Shown in pieces: positions 1 to 12,269 of a DNA stretch of 64,000 nucleotides. A model generated the notes under the pieces. That model ran no database searches. It was not told the DNA's origin and worked only from the letters and a program-made list of their open reading frames with translations. The DNA is from Agroathelia rolfsii. Taxonomy: Eukaryota > Basidiomycota > Agaricomycetes > Amylocorticiales > Amylocorticiaceae. The stretch lies in NCBI GenBank assembly GCA_018343915.1, contig JABRWF010000005.1, positions 1,957,001-2,021,000 of the forward strand, written 5' to 3'. Every line of letters begins with the position of its first letter. Position 1 is the first letter of the stretch. Made by a program: the position numbers and the translations under genes.

Positions 1-249
1 CGAATCTCGGCCAGACGTGTCTCACGCTGCTGGACATCGAGAGCTAGATTGGAGAGGATTGTGGCATCGTCTTCCGGTTTCTATTCGAAGAGAGAAAGGC
101 ATCGAAGAGGCATGCAGAAAAGGAAAATAGAAAGCCAGTTATGAGTAGGTGTTTTTTTATAGAAGCAGTAACATAAGTAGCAGCAGCAATAGCAGCACGC
201 CCTTTTTTTTCTGTCTTACCTTTGAGAACCAGCGTGTAAAGAAACCCAT
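1..249 (-). CDS. LNP1: Lunapark-like ER junction protein, 5' end only
   Basis: Only the first two exons lie in the window (249-220, then 80 to the left edge). The 139-nt intron has a GTAAGA donor and an ATAG acceptor. The start gives MGFFTRWFSK, spliced in frame to KPEDDATILSNLALDVQQRE and a short further stretch. This basic, aromatic N-terminus followed by an acidic 'ILSNLA-x4-Q-R-x-T-R-L-x-E-I-R' helix resembles the start of lunapark, the protein that stabilises three-way junctions of the tubular ER. Its transmembrane hairpin and zinc ribbon would lie outside the window, so the call rests on about 37 residues recalled by similarity. The gene diverges from VTI1; their start codons are about 300 bp apart. 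Confidence 0.5.
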
Positions 250-545
250 TGTGTGACGTGCGTGTTCGTGACAGACGCTGCTGAGGAAAAGAGGCTGTAT
301 ATCACGTGATTGCGGGGACCAGTTTTGATGGCAAGCGAGCCTCCTTGCTTCTTTTGGTAGCTTGTGGCTATGGCAGCAGAGTGTACCTATTACGGTCTTA
401 GCGTAACACACACACACACCTCTGGGCGACGACATACACGCCTTGTGAGATTAGCTATCCTGGCTGGGCTACTATAAGGCTCTTTATTTGACAGCTGGAT
501 TCTAAAGACTTTCGCTAATTTTTCTATCGTTATTGCCGAATAATC
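250..545. promoter_or_regulatory. Divergent promoter region, LNP1-like / VTI1
   Basis: About 300 bp separate the two divergent start codons, so both promoters must lie here. It holds a palindromic CACGTG (303-308) and a short CA run near 409-418. No TATA box is obvious. Assignment of CACGTG to a factor would be guesswork. Confidence 0.4.
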
Positions 546-1522
546 ATGGACGCCGATTCGCCTGCAGCCTTGTTTGCGTCATATGAGCAGGACTTTAACC
601 AAATACTGGACGGTGTCAGGCAAAAGCTTGATGGAGATGGTCGAGGAGGTGAGTTCTACATTAGACATGATTTACCGAGAGATCTTACCCTTCTCCTCAG
701 AGGAGCGAAAAGCTGCACTGCGCAAAGTCGAGATCGAGCTCGACGAAGCGGATGATATTGTATGTGATCCACACACACTTGCCCAATGGACTAACATGCG
801 AATCTCAAAGCAACATACATGCACACAAATATCATCACCTGCGCATGGTTCTTTTGCTACATAGATCTCCCAAATGGAAATCGAGCTTTCAGGCATCCCA
901 CAGTCCATGAAATCACAATACCAAGCCCGGCTCAAAACGGCCAAGACAGCGCTCACGCGGTTCAAGAAACTCTCAAAGGAGACACATTCGCAGCTCGCAC
1001 GGTCTGATTTGCTCTCAAGTGCGACGCGCCCAGGTGGATATACGAACGCAACAACCGATGAGCCATACGAGGATGAGCGTGCGCGGTTGTTGCAAGGCAC
1101 AGCGACGCTGTCGGATGGCTCGAGACGGCTGCAGGAGGCTCAGCGAATTGCACTTGAGACGGAGAGTCAGGGGGCTGATATACTGCGTAACTTGAGACAG
1201 CAACGTGAGCAGATTGAAAATTCAAGGGATGTTGTGAGTGCTTTCTCTTTATTAAGTGGTTATATTGTTTGGGGATGGATCGTGTTCATAACATGCTTTT
1301 TTTTCAGCTTCACGCAGCAGACTCGCACATTGAGCGTGCCTCTAGCACGATTAACACTATGATTCGGAGGTATGTCCCGGTCTTGTCCGTTTAACTTATT
1401 TTTAGAGATGCATTCTAACCATGCATAGGATGTATCGGCATCGTGTCATGTACGCTGTCATCGTCGTTGTTCTACTTGTTATCGTCATTCTCATCGTCTG
1501 GGCAAAATTACGGGGCCACTAA
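546..1522 (+). CDS. VTI1: Qb-SNARE Vti1
   Basis: Five exons (546-648, 701-759, 865-1233, 1308-1369, 1429-1522) encode 228 residues, the usual Vti1 length. The N-terminal three-helix region starts MDADSPAALFASYEQDFNQI and continues through ERKAALRKVEIELDEADD to the 'QMEIELSGIPQSMK' segment typical of Vti1. A SNARE heptad region follows (about residues 135-198, including ALETESQGADILRNLRQQRE). A hydrophobic C-terminal anchor (VIVVVLLVIVILIVW) ends in a short lumenal tail KLRGH. Vti1 drives fusion at the Golgi, endosome and vacuole by joining several SNARE complexes. All splice borders keep frame. The internal ATGs at 574 and 874 belong to exons already used. Confidence 0.92.
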
Positions 1523-1927
1523 CGAGACGAGAATGCGTTTAGTGTTTGTATGCCAGTGCTGCGGATCTTTTTTTCCCCTCCTTTCTTCCCTTTGCATCAT
1601 AACGATTTTGACTTTTACTCCTGTTATTTTATGTTGTTATACGAATACATGTGATGACTTGACATACTATTCAATTTTGCTAATGATTGTAAGGACGGCC
1701 TTTCTGTCACGTGCAGAATGGTATGCAGGGTATCCGTCGAGTCGATGACGTACTCGGCCCTGCGCGCCGATCCTCCGGCTTCTGCAACAGCGGACGGACC
1801 ATGGAAGAAAAAAGGTCACTTTATTTACAAGCCGTAAATATTACCCCACAGTGCCTGCACACTTTCACGCGTACCTATACCACTTCTTCTCTTCCAGCTA
1901 CATTCCACCACTAGACTACTAGCAACT

Positions 1928-2916
1928 ATGGCTTCGATATTAAGAGCGTACAAGTGAGGATTTCTACAGAGAACATGAATCAAAAAGCTCAACGATGCGC
2001 ATAACTGAATCACTCTTGGACGAACAGTGCACAACTCATTCGCCGGCCTATGGCTGCCCAGTGCGTCACCGCTGCCGTCCTGTTTGGCGCGGGCGACATT
2101 ATTGCCCAGCAAGCTGTGGAGAAGAAAGGGAAGCAGCATGATGTGCGTGATCGTCCTCTCCAATGGATTCCGAGCTGCGTTGCTTAATACCATGTATAAT
2201 TTCCCAACGTGTATACACAGTTCATGCGTACAGCACGTCTGACGTTCTATGGCGGTACGTTTTCTTTTTCATCTTGCATCCTATGGGACGAAGGCTGACG
2301 CTGACTGTGACCACTTGATTTTAATGCGACAGGTGCTCTCTTTGGCCCCGCATTGACAAAATGGTACCAGCTCTTGGCGCGGTTGAAGTTCAAGAGCCCT
2401 GTGCGCGGTGTCATTTACCGCGTTTGGCTTGACCAGGCCGTGCTCACGCCCGTCGCAGTTGGTTTCTTCTTCGGCACGATGACTATCCTTGAAGGGAAGG
2501 GTATCGCAGAGGCGAAGGAAAGGATCAGCAACGTCTGTCGTCTTTCTTTTATGTATCATGAGCTTGGGGTTAAATGACCTTTCTTTTTGTCAACAGGCTT
2601 ACACACCTACACTTATTCGTAACTGGTTAGCTATATTTGCTCTACCTAGTATATTGGAATCGACTGATGAGTTTGTTCTTGTAGGGGCGTGTTTATCCCG
2701 ACTCAAATTATCAACTTTGCCATCGTGCCCCCTCACTTGCGCTTCGTGGTCGTCAGCGTTGTTAGTTTGTTCTGGAGTGCGTCCTTTTTTTCAATCACGT
2801 ATGACGCATATAAATGGCACACCCTTTACTCATTTTTCTTCCGTTTTCTAGACACCTACCTAAGCGTTGCCAACGCGCGACAACAAGCTCCAGCTATCAC
2901 CGAAAAAGAAGAGTAA
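1928..2916 (+). CDS. Mpv17/PMP22 family membrane protein
   Basis: Seven exons (1928-1953, 2028-2142, 2221-2254, 2333-2532, 2597-2625, 2685-2776, 2852-2916) give 186 residues, normal for the family. It starts MASILRAYNAQLIRRPMAAQ. Family marks follow in order: FGAGDIIAQQAVE, RTARLTFYGGALFGPALTKW, VYRVWLDQ-type helix with GFFFGTM, and the C-terminal signature RNWGVFIPTQIINFAIVPPH leading to SLFWNTYLSVANA. Members (yeast Sym1, vertebrate MPV17 and PXMP2) are four-helix proteins of the mitochondrial inner or peroxisomal membrane, linked to metabolite permeation and stress. Which compartment applies here cannot be told from sequence. Several exons are very short (26, 29 and 34 nt), yet every junction preserves family residues. 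Confidence 0.9.
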
Positions 2917-4754
2917 AGGCGCTTCAACCGACTCTTCCGAAAAGAAAAAAAAAACGCATATCTTTACTAGACCGCTAATGGACAATCTATTGCTATCCGC
3001 TACAGTTACATAGATGTTTAGATTCGTAATTTTCTTGACACTGATTTCTGACTTGATTACAATAACTATAGATCTCATTTTGCTTTCTCAGTGTCTTATG
3101 GTGGATTTTTCACCAAATATCATATAGATGAATCAATAATCGTGGTTGGTGCACCAGTATGGGGGAGTAAGATAAGGCATGGGGGGACGTCAGGTCCAGA
3201 TTTACGGTGCATCGATTCCAACTGAGCCGTAATAACATCATTTCCGGATATATTCAGGCAGCTTTGCCCTGGTATACAGGTCTGATAGGTTGTATGCCTG
3301 ATAGGTACTGTACTAATAGAGTGGTCCACAGGAGATACTGCAGTTGTAAGGGGATAGTTGATCGCCCTTGAACGATTATACTTGACTAGTATAAATGATC
3401 CGCTGCTTATCCGCATTGCGTAGATAGATTCCGGGCCCTTGTTGTGCTTAGGTGGATTGGATAGGACATCCTCTAACTAAACAAAAACAAAAATTATATT
3501 TTGTTCCTATCGCAAAATAACTCTCATGGCAGTCATTTTCTTTAGTACAAAAACGTATTGACGTTAGCACGCGGATCTGACATGCAAAGTGATGGGATGT
3601 GGTCGATGTGTGATTACGCCATCCGCAACAAGAGCACTGGGGTGGGATGTTGGCCATGTATGTGCTATTGCGGTGCAGCATTGATCAGTATCAGGTGGTG
3701 ACACTGACACTACCGAGTCACGACGGAGGGAGGATTGATGAGATTCGTATGGGAGAGGCATGACAGCGTCCTTGACCGGGGTAGAAGGTGGTTCTGGCGA
3801 TAGATGGCAAAGAAGAAATCACGGATTTATCACTGGAGCGGTCATATGCTTGCTGCTGTCTCGTTCGAGATGATCAGTCTGTGTAGAAGAGGGGAAGTTG
3901 TCCAGATGATGATTTAATAATGTAGCATCCGAGGGTCGAGGATATGGACCGGCATGACAATGGTCAGGGTACTATGTACATGAGCCCAAGTGAGGCCAAT
4001 CCGGGATTGACGTCAGGCCTGGTAGCAACAGCCTGAGACCGGCTTCATGTATGATGGCGGTACTCTTTTCCTGACGTCCTGGATGTCATAGCGAACTCGA
4101 GGGGACTGATATGAAGACCAATGGGAGAGATAGCGAAAGGATTGGACAGAGAGGATCAAGTGATGATGATGATCAAATAAAGCAGAGCATCCGAGTCGAG
4201 TGGCCGAATCTCATGATGCACACAAGCTGGTACCGCCAAAGAGGCCGAGCCTAGAAAAAAAAAATAGTTGGAGTTCCCCACAATACCCTGAGATATACGT
4301 TCAATAGAAAGAAATAGCAAATGACAACCTAGGTACTGTACTCCTAATAGCGTTTGATGAAGGAGACAAAAGGAGCAAGTGCGCTGGCAACTCATAGAGG
4401 GGGGGGGACCAATTGAATACGCTGGTATTTACTGCACCGCTTCTCGTGATGGTGATTGAATCAGAGGGGGCCAAGAATAAAATTCTGGGGCATTTTAGAG
4501 TGAATTTTATCTAGCAAGAAATCTATCCAGAAAGAGGAGAATGAGGATGATGAGGAGTATTATGGGGATAATAGCATATGTTGTTGGCCTTGTACTCAGT
4601 CAGAACTTGCAGCTTGTCCTTGGACGACAACGACGACGACGACGACCCTGCCAACGCCTTCCCTTGCCGCTCATTTTTTTGTTATTTTTCATTCCTTCTC
4701 CTCTCCTTACAACCCTCGACTGTAATATCATCATCAGAGAACACTGTTGACGCC
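2917..4754. other. Intergenic gap, no gene recognised
   Basis: About 1.8 kb between the Mpv17-family gene and the RING/vWA gene. Short open frames on both strands (for example 3120-3416 and 4156-4395, minus) show no family motif and do not splice into anything recognisable. The right end is pyrimidine-rich and probably carries the promoter and leader of the downstream gene. A CGA/ACG-type short repeat lies near 4625-4645. Confidence 0.5.
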
Positions 4755-7477
4755 ATGCGGGCTACTGTGCCAAACGGGCTCTGGAGAGATCCAGATGGGG
4801 CATCAATCTCTGCCAGCTCCCAGCATTCTAGGAACACTCCCCCTCCTCCTCCTCCTCCTCCTCCGCCGCTCTCTCCTACCTACACCTCTCCCAGGCAGGC
4901 TCCAGAGCCTCCAGAGAACACCAGCACACCCACTTCCCACAAAAAGCCCTCATCGTTCAAACAATTCTCTTCCGTCTTCCGCAGGCAACCCGCCAAGGCG
5001 CCCTCGTCCCATTCCCTGCGTTCCACCTACACACAGGCATCTACTATCAGTGACTCAACCGCAGTCGACGTCCATCCGTACGCTACAATGCCCCCCGGCC
5101 CGCTCCCTGTTGTCTCCAGCCGCGACGACTCGGAAGAGGAGGACGAGTGCCCCGTCTGTCTCGAACCGCTTAGCTTTAGCTTTAGGCTACCCGGCGAAAA
5201 ACCCCATATCGTCCCAGAGTGTGGCCATGCCTTGCATGAGGTGTGTGTGTACATCTAACGTATCTTTGTAATCTATGTGGTAATCCAATATTGTCCCCCC
5301 CCCTCCCCCAATTACAGGCCTGCTTTACAGCTGTGTACGGCCCCCCACCAGGTCAAAAGTCGACCGTTATCCGGAGATCAAACCTCGGCGTATGCGGTGT
5401 CTGTCGTAGACCGATGAAAGTCGGCGATGGCGACGGCGGCAAATCTAACAGTGCGTCCCTTCGTCTAGGGAATCTCATGACGATACCCAAACATTAACTC
5501 TGACATGTGAAACAAAACAAAACAAAACCACCAGAACTTGCCGCCTTGACAGGCATGGGCTCCCGTGACGAATCGACAAAATTCCCTGGGCGTGAATCGC
5601 CCATGGTCGGCGTCGGCCCTAGCGGCAGCACCCTCGGCGTCTCCACCTCAACCTATCGCTCACGTCATCATCAACATCAACAGCAGCAACAGCCCGAAAC
5701 ACAGGTGTACGATCCCACCGCGGACGACCCACTCGATCACGGCACCTCTACGCCGTCCGTGCGCTCGGGACACGACTCGCATCATCACCATCAACAGGGA
5801 TACATCGTCGCGCCCTCGATCCAGGTCCAGGCCGAGTTCAAGAGCCTCATGCGCAGCCGCACGGAGCCGACCCAGGCGCTGACCTGTATCATCATCGTCG
5901 AGTTGCCCAGCCGCAGACCGAATGCGCCCGTGCCAGGCCAGACGATCGTGCCGGATATCTATCCTCACGGTGTTGTTGCTTCTCCTTCCCCTCGTCCCGG
6001 CGTGGGGCTTGGTATGGGCGGTGGTACCGTCCATGGACGCGGAGGAGGCTCCGATCACGATCACGAGCTCTCTGCGGCTTTCCAACGACAGCAGATATCC
6101 TCGCCCCCGCTGTCCCCACCACAGCATCAGGCCGACAGCCACGACGGCCACGACAGCAGCAATCACAGTCATCACCAGCACCACAGCGAGCCAGATGAAC
6201 CGGACCCGTTCGCGTCGATCACGGAGGACCTCCAGAACCGGATTATCGACTGGAAGGGTCACCCGCTGTCGGGTCTAGGTGCGCTGCAGATGTACGACCT
6301 CGTGAAGCTGCGGCGGGACAGCGTCGTGCGCGACTTCTTTGTCTATCTCTTCCGCGAGGCCCTCATCTGCGTCGTCGAGGAGCGCAAGAGGAGTATCGGT
6401 CGCTTACTCTCCTCTGCCTCGGCGGGGATCATGGATTCTGTGGGCAGCACGAGCAGTGCGGGGAGTCAGTACAGTTCTGGCGGAGGGGGTGGTTTGCAAG
6501 GTCATAAGGGTGTGCTGCGTTTGAAGGGCAGGATTTACGTGCGCCATATCAAGCGTGTCACGGCGACATCCGCGGCAGGCGAGATGAGCCTCACGATCGA
6601 TATGGAGGATGAGAGGTTGGACTCGTTCATTCTCATCTTCCGCGACCGGGCGACGTTGAATGCATGGAAGAACAAGATCGAGAGTTTGGTGAGCTCGTTC
6701 CAGGAGCGGAGTGCGCGTGCGGACTTGTCGTCGTCGTCTGGGGCGATGTCCCCTGGTGTGGGTGGAGAGGTGAATGAGGTGGCGAATCTGGAGGAGTTTG
6801 GAGGGAGCGCCAAGGCGATGCGGATGCTCAGCGGTGCGAGCAGCGGGACGAACACGAGCGGGGACAGCAGTCTCATGAACCGTGGTGGCCGCTCCGTCGC
6901 GTCGAGCAACACCTCCGATGGCGGCTCTGTCGTTTCCCCTCGTCAGCAGCAACACCATCAACAACAATATCCCCAGGGCAAGCTGTCGCCCCTAGGCGAG
7001 GAAGATGAGATGTGGGACCACCTATCACCGTCCTCAGGCCCGTCTTCACCGCCGAACGGACTCGTAGCGCCCTACCTCTCCACGGGCCCTTCCAACTCGC
7101 TCACACCGCTCCCACACGCGCCGATGGACCTCATCCTCGTCGTGTCGCTCCCACCGCGGACGACACTGCAGAGCACGGCCGAGCTCAAGCTGCGCCTGAT
7201 CCGCACGACGCTCGAGTTCACGCTTGCCGCGCTCGGCGCACGCGACCGGCTCAGCCTCGTCACGTTCGAGGTCGGCGCGAAGGGGCCTGTGCGCAAGACG
7301 CCGTTCTTGCGCGTGGGCAAGGCGCAGAGTAAAGCGAGGTTGGCCAAGTTTATACGCGAGACAGGTGCGCGGAGGGATGAGGCGAGTGTGGCTGCGTTGG
7401 GGATTGATGAGTTTTTGGTGAGGGATATGAAGGAGGAGAAGACGGATGTCGTCACGGCTGTGAATCATGGTGGGTTG

Positions 7478-7508
<31 letters not shown>

Positions 7509-8855
7509 CTATCCACATATATATGTCTATGTATCATCTATTTTGGACATGGGTATTGATATATTTTCACAGGCCTCGACGTCGTCCTACAACGCAAAGC
7601 CAAGAATCACATCTCGGGCCTGATCCTCGTCAGCGATGCCGCGGACAGCACGCGCCGCGCGCAGATGGACCTCGTCCTCGCGCGCGCCGAGGCGGCCAAT
7701 GTGCCAATCCACTCCTTTGGCTACGGCCGCGCGCACGATCCGGCCTCGCTCTGGCTGATGTCGAACCACACGAGCGGGACGTATACGTTCGTACGGGACT
7801 GGTACGATCTTAAGGACTGCATTGCCGGTTGCGTTGGCGGCATGATGTCTATCGGCCTGCTTAACATGAAGCTGCACGTCAAGATCGTCGATGGGCAGCG
7901 GTTCCGCGTGCGTAAAGTCTCCGGTGGACCCGCGTCGATTCTCGCTTCGGATGGGCACGATGTGGATATTGAGATTGGCGAGGTGCGCTACGGCGAGCGT
8001 AAGGAGATGCTACTCGAGTTGGAGCTGGATAATACAGACTCCCAACGGGCTGCTGCGGCCAACGCTCTCACGCACGGTCGCGGGGGTCACAAACGCGCCA
8101 TGAATGCGACGGAGGCGTTCAACGCTAGCATGGGCTTCGACGCGCTCGCGCTCGGCGGTGACGATGCGGACATCATGGATGGCGTCATGGACGGCATGAT
8201 CGACGACTTGCCCGTGTTCGAGGTCGACGGCTCGTTTTATGATCCCGCGGCGGCGAAGCACATCTCGCGCCTCGCGCATCCCGTCCTGCTCACCATCACC
8301 CTCATGCCTGATCGCTCCGGTGCCGCTGCTGCTGCCGGTCTCGAGGGTGGTAACAACGGCTCGCAGACGCCCCCGTCATCTTCCCAGGGCACATCCGACC
8401 CCGTCATCGTCCGGCGGCGCATGGAGCTGCTCGCATCGGACATGATCACACGTGCACTCGTGCTGGTGTCGAAGAAGAACTTCTCCCAGGCGCAGATGAT
8501 CCTCGGTGAGACAAAGCGGATCCTACACACGGTACTCGCCAAGATCTCCCGCGAGCTGCCGCCCCCGAACGGGTCCGGTAGCACGGTGCGCAGTCGACGT
8601 GAGATTCTGACGCTGAGTGCCGTGCGTGCCATGCAGGCGATCTTGCAGGATCTACAGCTGCTGTCCGAGGCGTTGGAGGATAACGTGGAGATGTTTGCGC
8701 ACGACCAGAGGAACTTTGGCGCGCAGCAGGCGATGATCTTGCGCGACCAGAAGAGCTGGAGCGGGCGCAGCGCGACCGAGAGGCTCTTTTGGACGATCGA
8801 TCATGCCATCGAGCTCGTCTCGCGCAGCGCCGATTGGGTAGCGCGTGAGCAATGA
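4755..8855 (+). CDS. RING-H2 / PH-like / vWA-like protein, candidate Ste5/Far1-type scaffold
   Basis: Four exons (4755-5240, 5318-5450, 5535-7469, 7573-8855) encode 1278 residues. A ten-proline run (about residues 30-39) and a basic patch SFKQFSSVFRRQPAK come first. A RING-H2 follows with C132, C135, C156, H158, H161, C164, C188 and C191. After a His/Gln-rich linker there is a PH-like region (about 445-595, with LRLKGRIYVRHIKRV and FRDRATLNAWKNKIESL). From about residue 736 comes a vWA fold (PMDLILVVSLPP, then GARDRLSLVTFE, ISGLILVSDAAD and VPIHSFGYG). The MIDAS DxSxS is absent. Yeast Ste5 carries RING-H2, PH and a vWA-like minimal scaffold domain in this order, and Far1 is related, so a pheromone MAPK scaffold role is an attractive inference, not shown. 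Intron 3 contains a run of about 30 T. An alternative reading is a generic RING/vWA ubiquitin ligase. Confidence 0.82.
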
Positions 8856-10001
8856 TGAGGTCATGATGCATGGCTTGGGCTGCAATATGCGCCTTCGCTG
8901 GTTTCTCCCTCAATATTTTCTTTTTACATTCTTTATTTTGATGTCTTGAGATGATTATTCTCTTGTGAATTGCAAGTTCTTATAACCCCTTGCCTTTTTT
9001 GCTATAATTTTTTTTTTTTTTTTTTTTTTTTTTTTGGATCACGACACGCTCCTTTCCTTTCCTTTTGCCCACTACCACTACCACTACCTTATGTAAAAGA
9101 TAAATCGGCCCTCTCTCTCTTCTTTCTCTTATTCTCTTTTCATCATTTCTTCCTGCTTTCGCTTTCTTAGTTATTATTTTTGTTTGCTCTTTTTATTCTT
9201 GTTATTCGTTTACATGCATCTCCATCCATCATTCTTCTGGTTTTTCTTTCTCCTTCTCCCTTCTTCCCACTATTCTTCGTTGTTATGTATGAATTGTACT
9301 TATTCTTTTTTTTTGTTATTCTGAAAAACCGATCGATTCAGTGACACACGTCCGTATGATTCATAATAGATTTCGGCTTTAGGCTCCCCTTTATCGACGT
9401 TACGTGTGTGTAAACCCGTTGCAGACGGATAGATCACAATTTAGTGAGCGGTGCCGTTGGGCGTATTTGAATACAGGCACAGGTACAGAGGTACAAGTAT
9501 ACATTTCGTACCCTGCTTGCGCTTCTGTTCTGTCATGTTGCCTGTTTTTAATCAATCCACATACATAAGACGATAAATGAGATTCGATGTAATTAATACA
9601 ATACCAATACACAATACACGGATCGTTCCTATCAAAGGTATTGAATTATCGTAGAGGTTTGAATTTTGGCACGCGAGACGAACGTGGTGCAAGCAGTGAA
9701 CACAAACGAATCACGATAAAAATGAAGAATACATGAGAAAATCAGACCGAAACTCGTATACACGGGGATATTCAAATATACAAACCATACTAGTCACTTG
9801 GATAAAGATGTGCAGCACGCCGAACACTGTCGCAGCTGTACGACTTTGATCGGCGTTACGGTATTCTTTATACACCCCCTGCTGTCCAGAATTCCGTTCA
9901 GTGGAGGAACAGAAGAAAAACCGATCAAAAATGGGAAAAGAGGGATGTTTAGAAATGTCTTGATCTGCATCTACGTATACCACCAATAAGTCCCAGGTCT
10001 A
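8856..10001. other. Intergenic region with long T tract
   Basis: The space after the scaffold-like gene and before the 3' end of the first CorA-like gene. It has a poly-T tract at about 9008-9035, a CACTAC tandem run at about 9070-9088, and pyrimidine-rich sequence to about 9320. No coding frame with recognisable content was found. Confidence 0.5.
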
Positions 10002-12269
10002 TTACACTATATCATCCCCAGGGGGAACACCTTTCCCTTTTAACTTGGCTGGCCAGAGTTGAACCCTATTGGGGAGATAGCGCATAGGCCACTTGAGCCC
10101 GCTCATCATCGACTCACGCCGCTGTGCGGCGAAGATGAGCCAGATGGTGAAACATGTAAAGCCGATTGCAACCAAAACAACATGAACGGTGTTGCCCGCC
10201 GTGCCTGGTACAAGTTCGTTGATGTTCATACCAAAGCAGGTGGCGACAAAAGTCGAAGGGAGGAAGAGGGCGGTGAGATAGCTGATCTATTTCACGTTTT
10301 TGAAACGGGAATGGCGTAAATAGTTTGTTTGTCCGATGGGTATCAGAGTTATATGACTCACTCGAACCATCGCGGTTGAATCTTTCATTGTGGCCTGCAT
10401 GTCTTTAATGTTGACTGTGGCGAATTCTAGACTTATCCCATTTTTCAGTCGTCTTTGTTGTGCCTATAAGAGCATGAGATCTATCCCAAAGTATTATCGG
10501 GAGACAAGGAGAGGAGGTGATAGCATACTTCAATAAGTTCTTTTAAGCGGTCAATTTCGGACAACAGATTTTTACATTCTTTATCCATTGTATTTTCTGA
10601 CTTCTGTCGAATCTCATCCCTGACACCAGGACCATCCATGGCAGGATTCGGTGTCGCAAGCAGGAACTCAAGCGATTTCCGGTAATTGGCCAGTAGTGAA
10701 GTATAGTGAAGGAGGTGGCCTCTTATCTTGTGTAATTGGCGGATAAGTCTCATACTGTTTGTTTTGATCACTAGATCTTCCTGTTTAAGTAGAATGGGAA
10801 CAATCGGTATGGTGTGGATCAGGGAAAGAGAGGGAATGGCAGACTGACCAGATATATAATGTGAGCAGATAGCAGCTCCAAAGCCTCGTCCCATGCATAC
10901 AGGGGATACCACATGATAGCTAGTAGCACAAATGTCGGGTCAGGGCTCCACTTGAAGATGTTCTGCCAGTAGACACTGTTGCCGGCATTTATAAGACGTT
11001 CATGTAGGTAATGTGCCGGAGTAGTAAGCCAGTCTCTTTCTTGATGGTAGGAGATCATGGTACTTGATTCCAAGTTTGGACGTCGAACAAGGTGGATAGC
11101 AAGTTGGTCGGTAATGAGAATGTGTTTTGCTATGATAGGAATACTGAGACTATGCCTAGGCTCCGAGGAGTAATAGTATGTGAACCCTTACAATGAAGCA
11201 ACAGTGGTGTTTGTGTATCAATTGCATGGCTTTCTGTAAGTGGATCAGTCAATGAACGCCGCAGATAATACCAAGAAAGAGGTTTCTACCGTTGTAAGTC
11301 CGTTCATCGTTGTCTTCGGATGCTTGCGATTCTTTTTGAGGTTCTGTTAAGTCCTGAATTGCTCGGATAAAAGGAAGAACAATGGTTATATCTGATACAT
11401 ATTTGGTTTTTGTGTGGCTAACATAAAGGATAATAAATTACTCACGATCCCCGACCTTAGGATCGACATTTTCTTGGTATCTGCTTGGTATCCAGTTGAT
11501 AGACGAAGAAAAGAAGAACGGTTCAACTGTATATCTGCAAGGATCGGGTTAATAAGGAATCATGGTATGTATATATACTACTCGGAGCCTACCTTGTGCC
11601 GATCATTTTCAAAACCCTATCTGACATTTGATCAATAAAAAGACAGCGAACACGGTTCTCCTCGTATCTCTATAAGACCGGTGTCAAATTCAGAATTCTA
11701 AGAGAGCATATCACGAATCGCATACCGGTTGCATCTCCTCCCAGATTTTCATCTCATTGCGGGATTTTCTATTGTGAAACTCCCCCTTACAATCAACATC
11801 TGCTATGTAGATGGTGGAAATGTTCTTCGAGGAGACTTCCGATATCTTGCTGTTTTTGCATTGGTCTGGGAGCCAGTTTGGGAATTGAGTTTGAGGATAC
11901 CCATTCCATTTTTCAACTTCCTGAGTCTGATAAGCAGCATCGATTGGATCAACAGGTGCCATCGTCTGCTGTGGTGGCTCCCTGGCCAATGAGAGGTCTT
12001 GCCATGGCCACGGTCCTGTTATTTTAAGAGGATTTCAAGATAGATCACCAAGGTGTACCATGTTGATACTGGCTCGGCATACCTGAAGGTATGGCATGTC
12101 TGTGCCTGTAAAGTCGATGTTAGCGTATTTCGGCATAGTTTGCGCTTAGAGTAATAACTCCTGACTTGGGTATCGGCACCTTCGGGGGCATCGGTCCCTT
12201 GGGGCGTATAGGCATTTGATCGATGAGTAAGTCTCTCGACGATGAGCATGAACCTGAACTGATTCCCAT
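10002..12269 (-). CDS. CorA-like divalent-cation transporter, copy A
   Basis: Eleven exons on the minus strand (12269-12166, 12099-12083, 12015-11726, 11669-11593, 11534-11446, 11391-11290, 11233-11192, 11129-10849, 10780-10529, 10463-10362, 10286-10002) encode 546 residues. A long soluble N-terminal part includes GPWPWQDLS, NSKISEVSSKN, VEPFFFSSSINWIPSRYQEN and TMISYHQERDWLTTPA. A helical region ends in EFATVNIKDMQATMKDSTAM. The first C-terminal transmembrane helix ends in CFGMN (G471-M472-N473), the selectivity signature of the CorA/Mrs2 superfamily. A second helix (VVLVAIGFTCFTIWLIF) and a basic tail follow. These proteins usually form pentameric Mg2+ or other divalent channels; the substrate here is unknown. 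It is the shortest of three tandem paralogues with the same exon plan. Confidence 0.85.

Noticed and set aside
3120..4395. Short minus-strand frames in the 1.8-kb gap
   Set aside because: No motif, no supported splice partners, and codon content unlike the neighbouring genes.
6404..7537. Long open frames antisense to the RING/vWA gene
   Set aside because: They are shadows of a GC-rich coding strand, rich in Arg/His, with no family motif, while the plus strand has clear domains.
8970..9170. Phe-rich short open frame after the scaffold-like gene
   Set aside because: It is a translation of a poly-T tract and pyrimidine-rich 3' flank.
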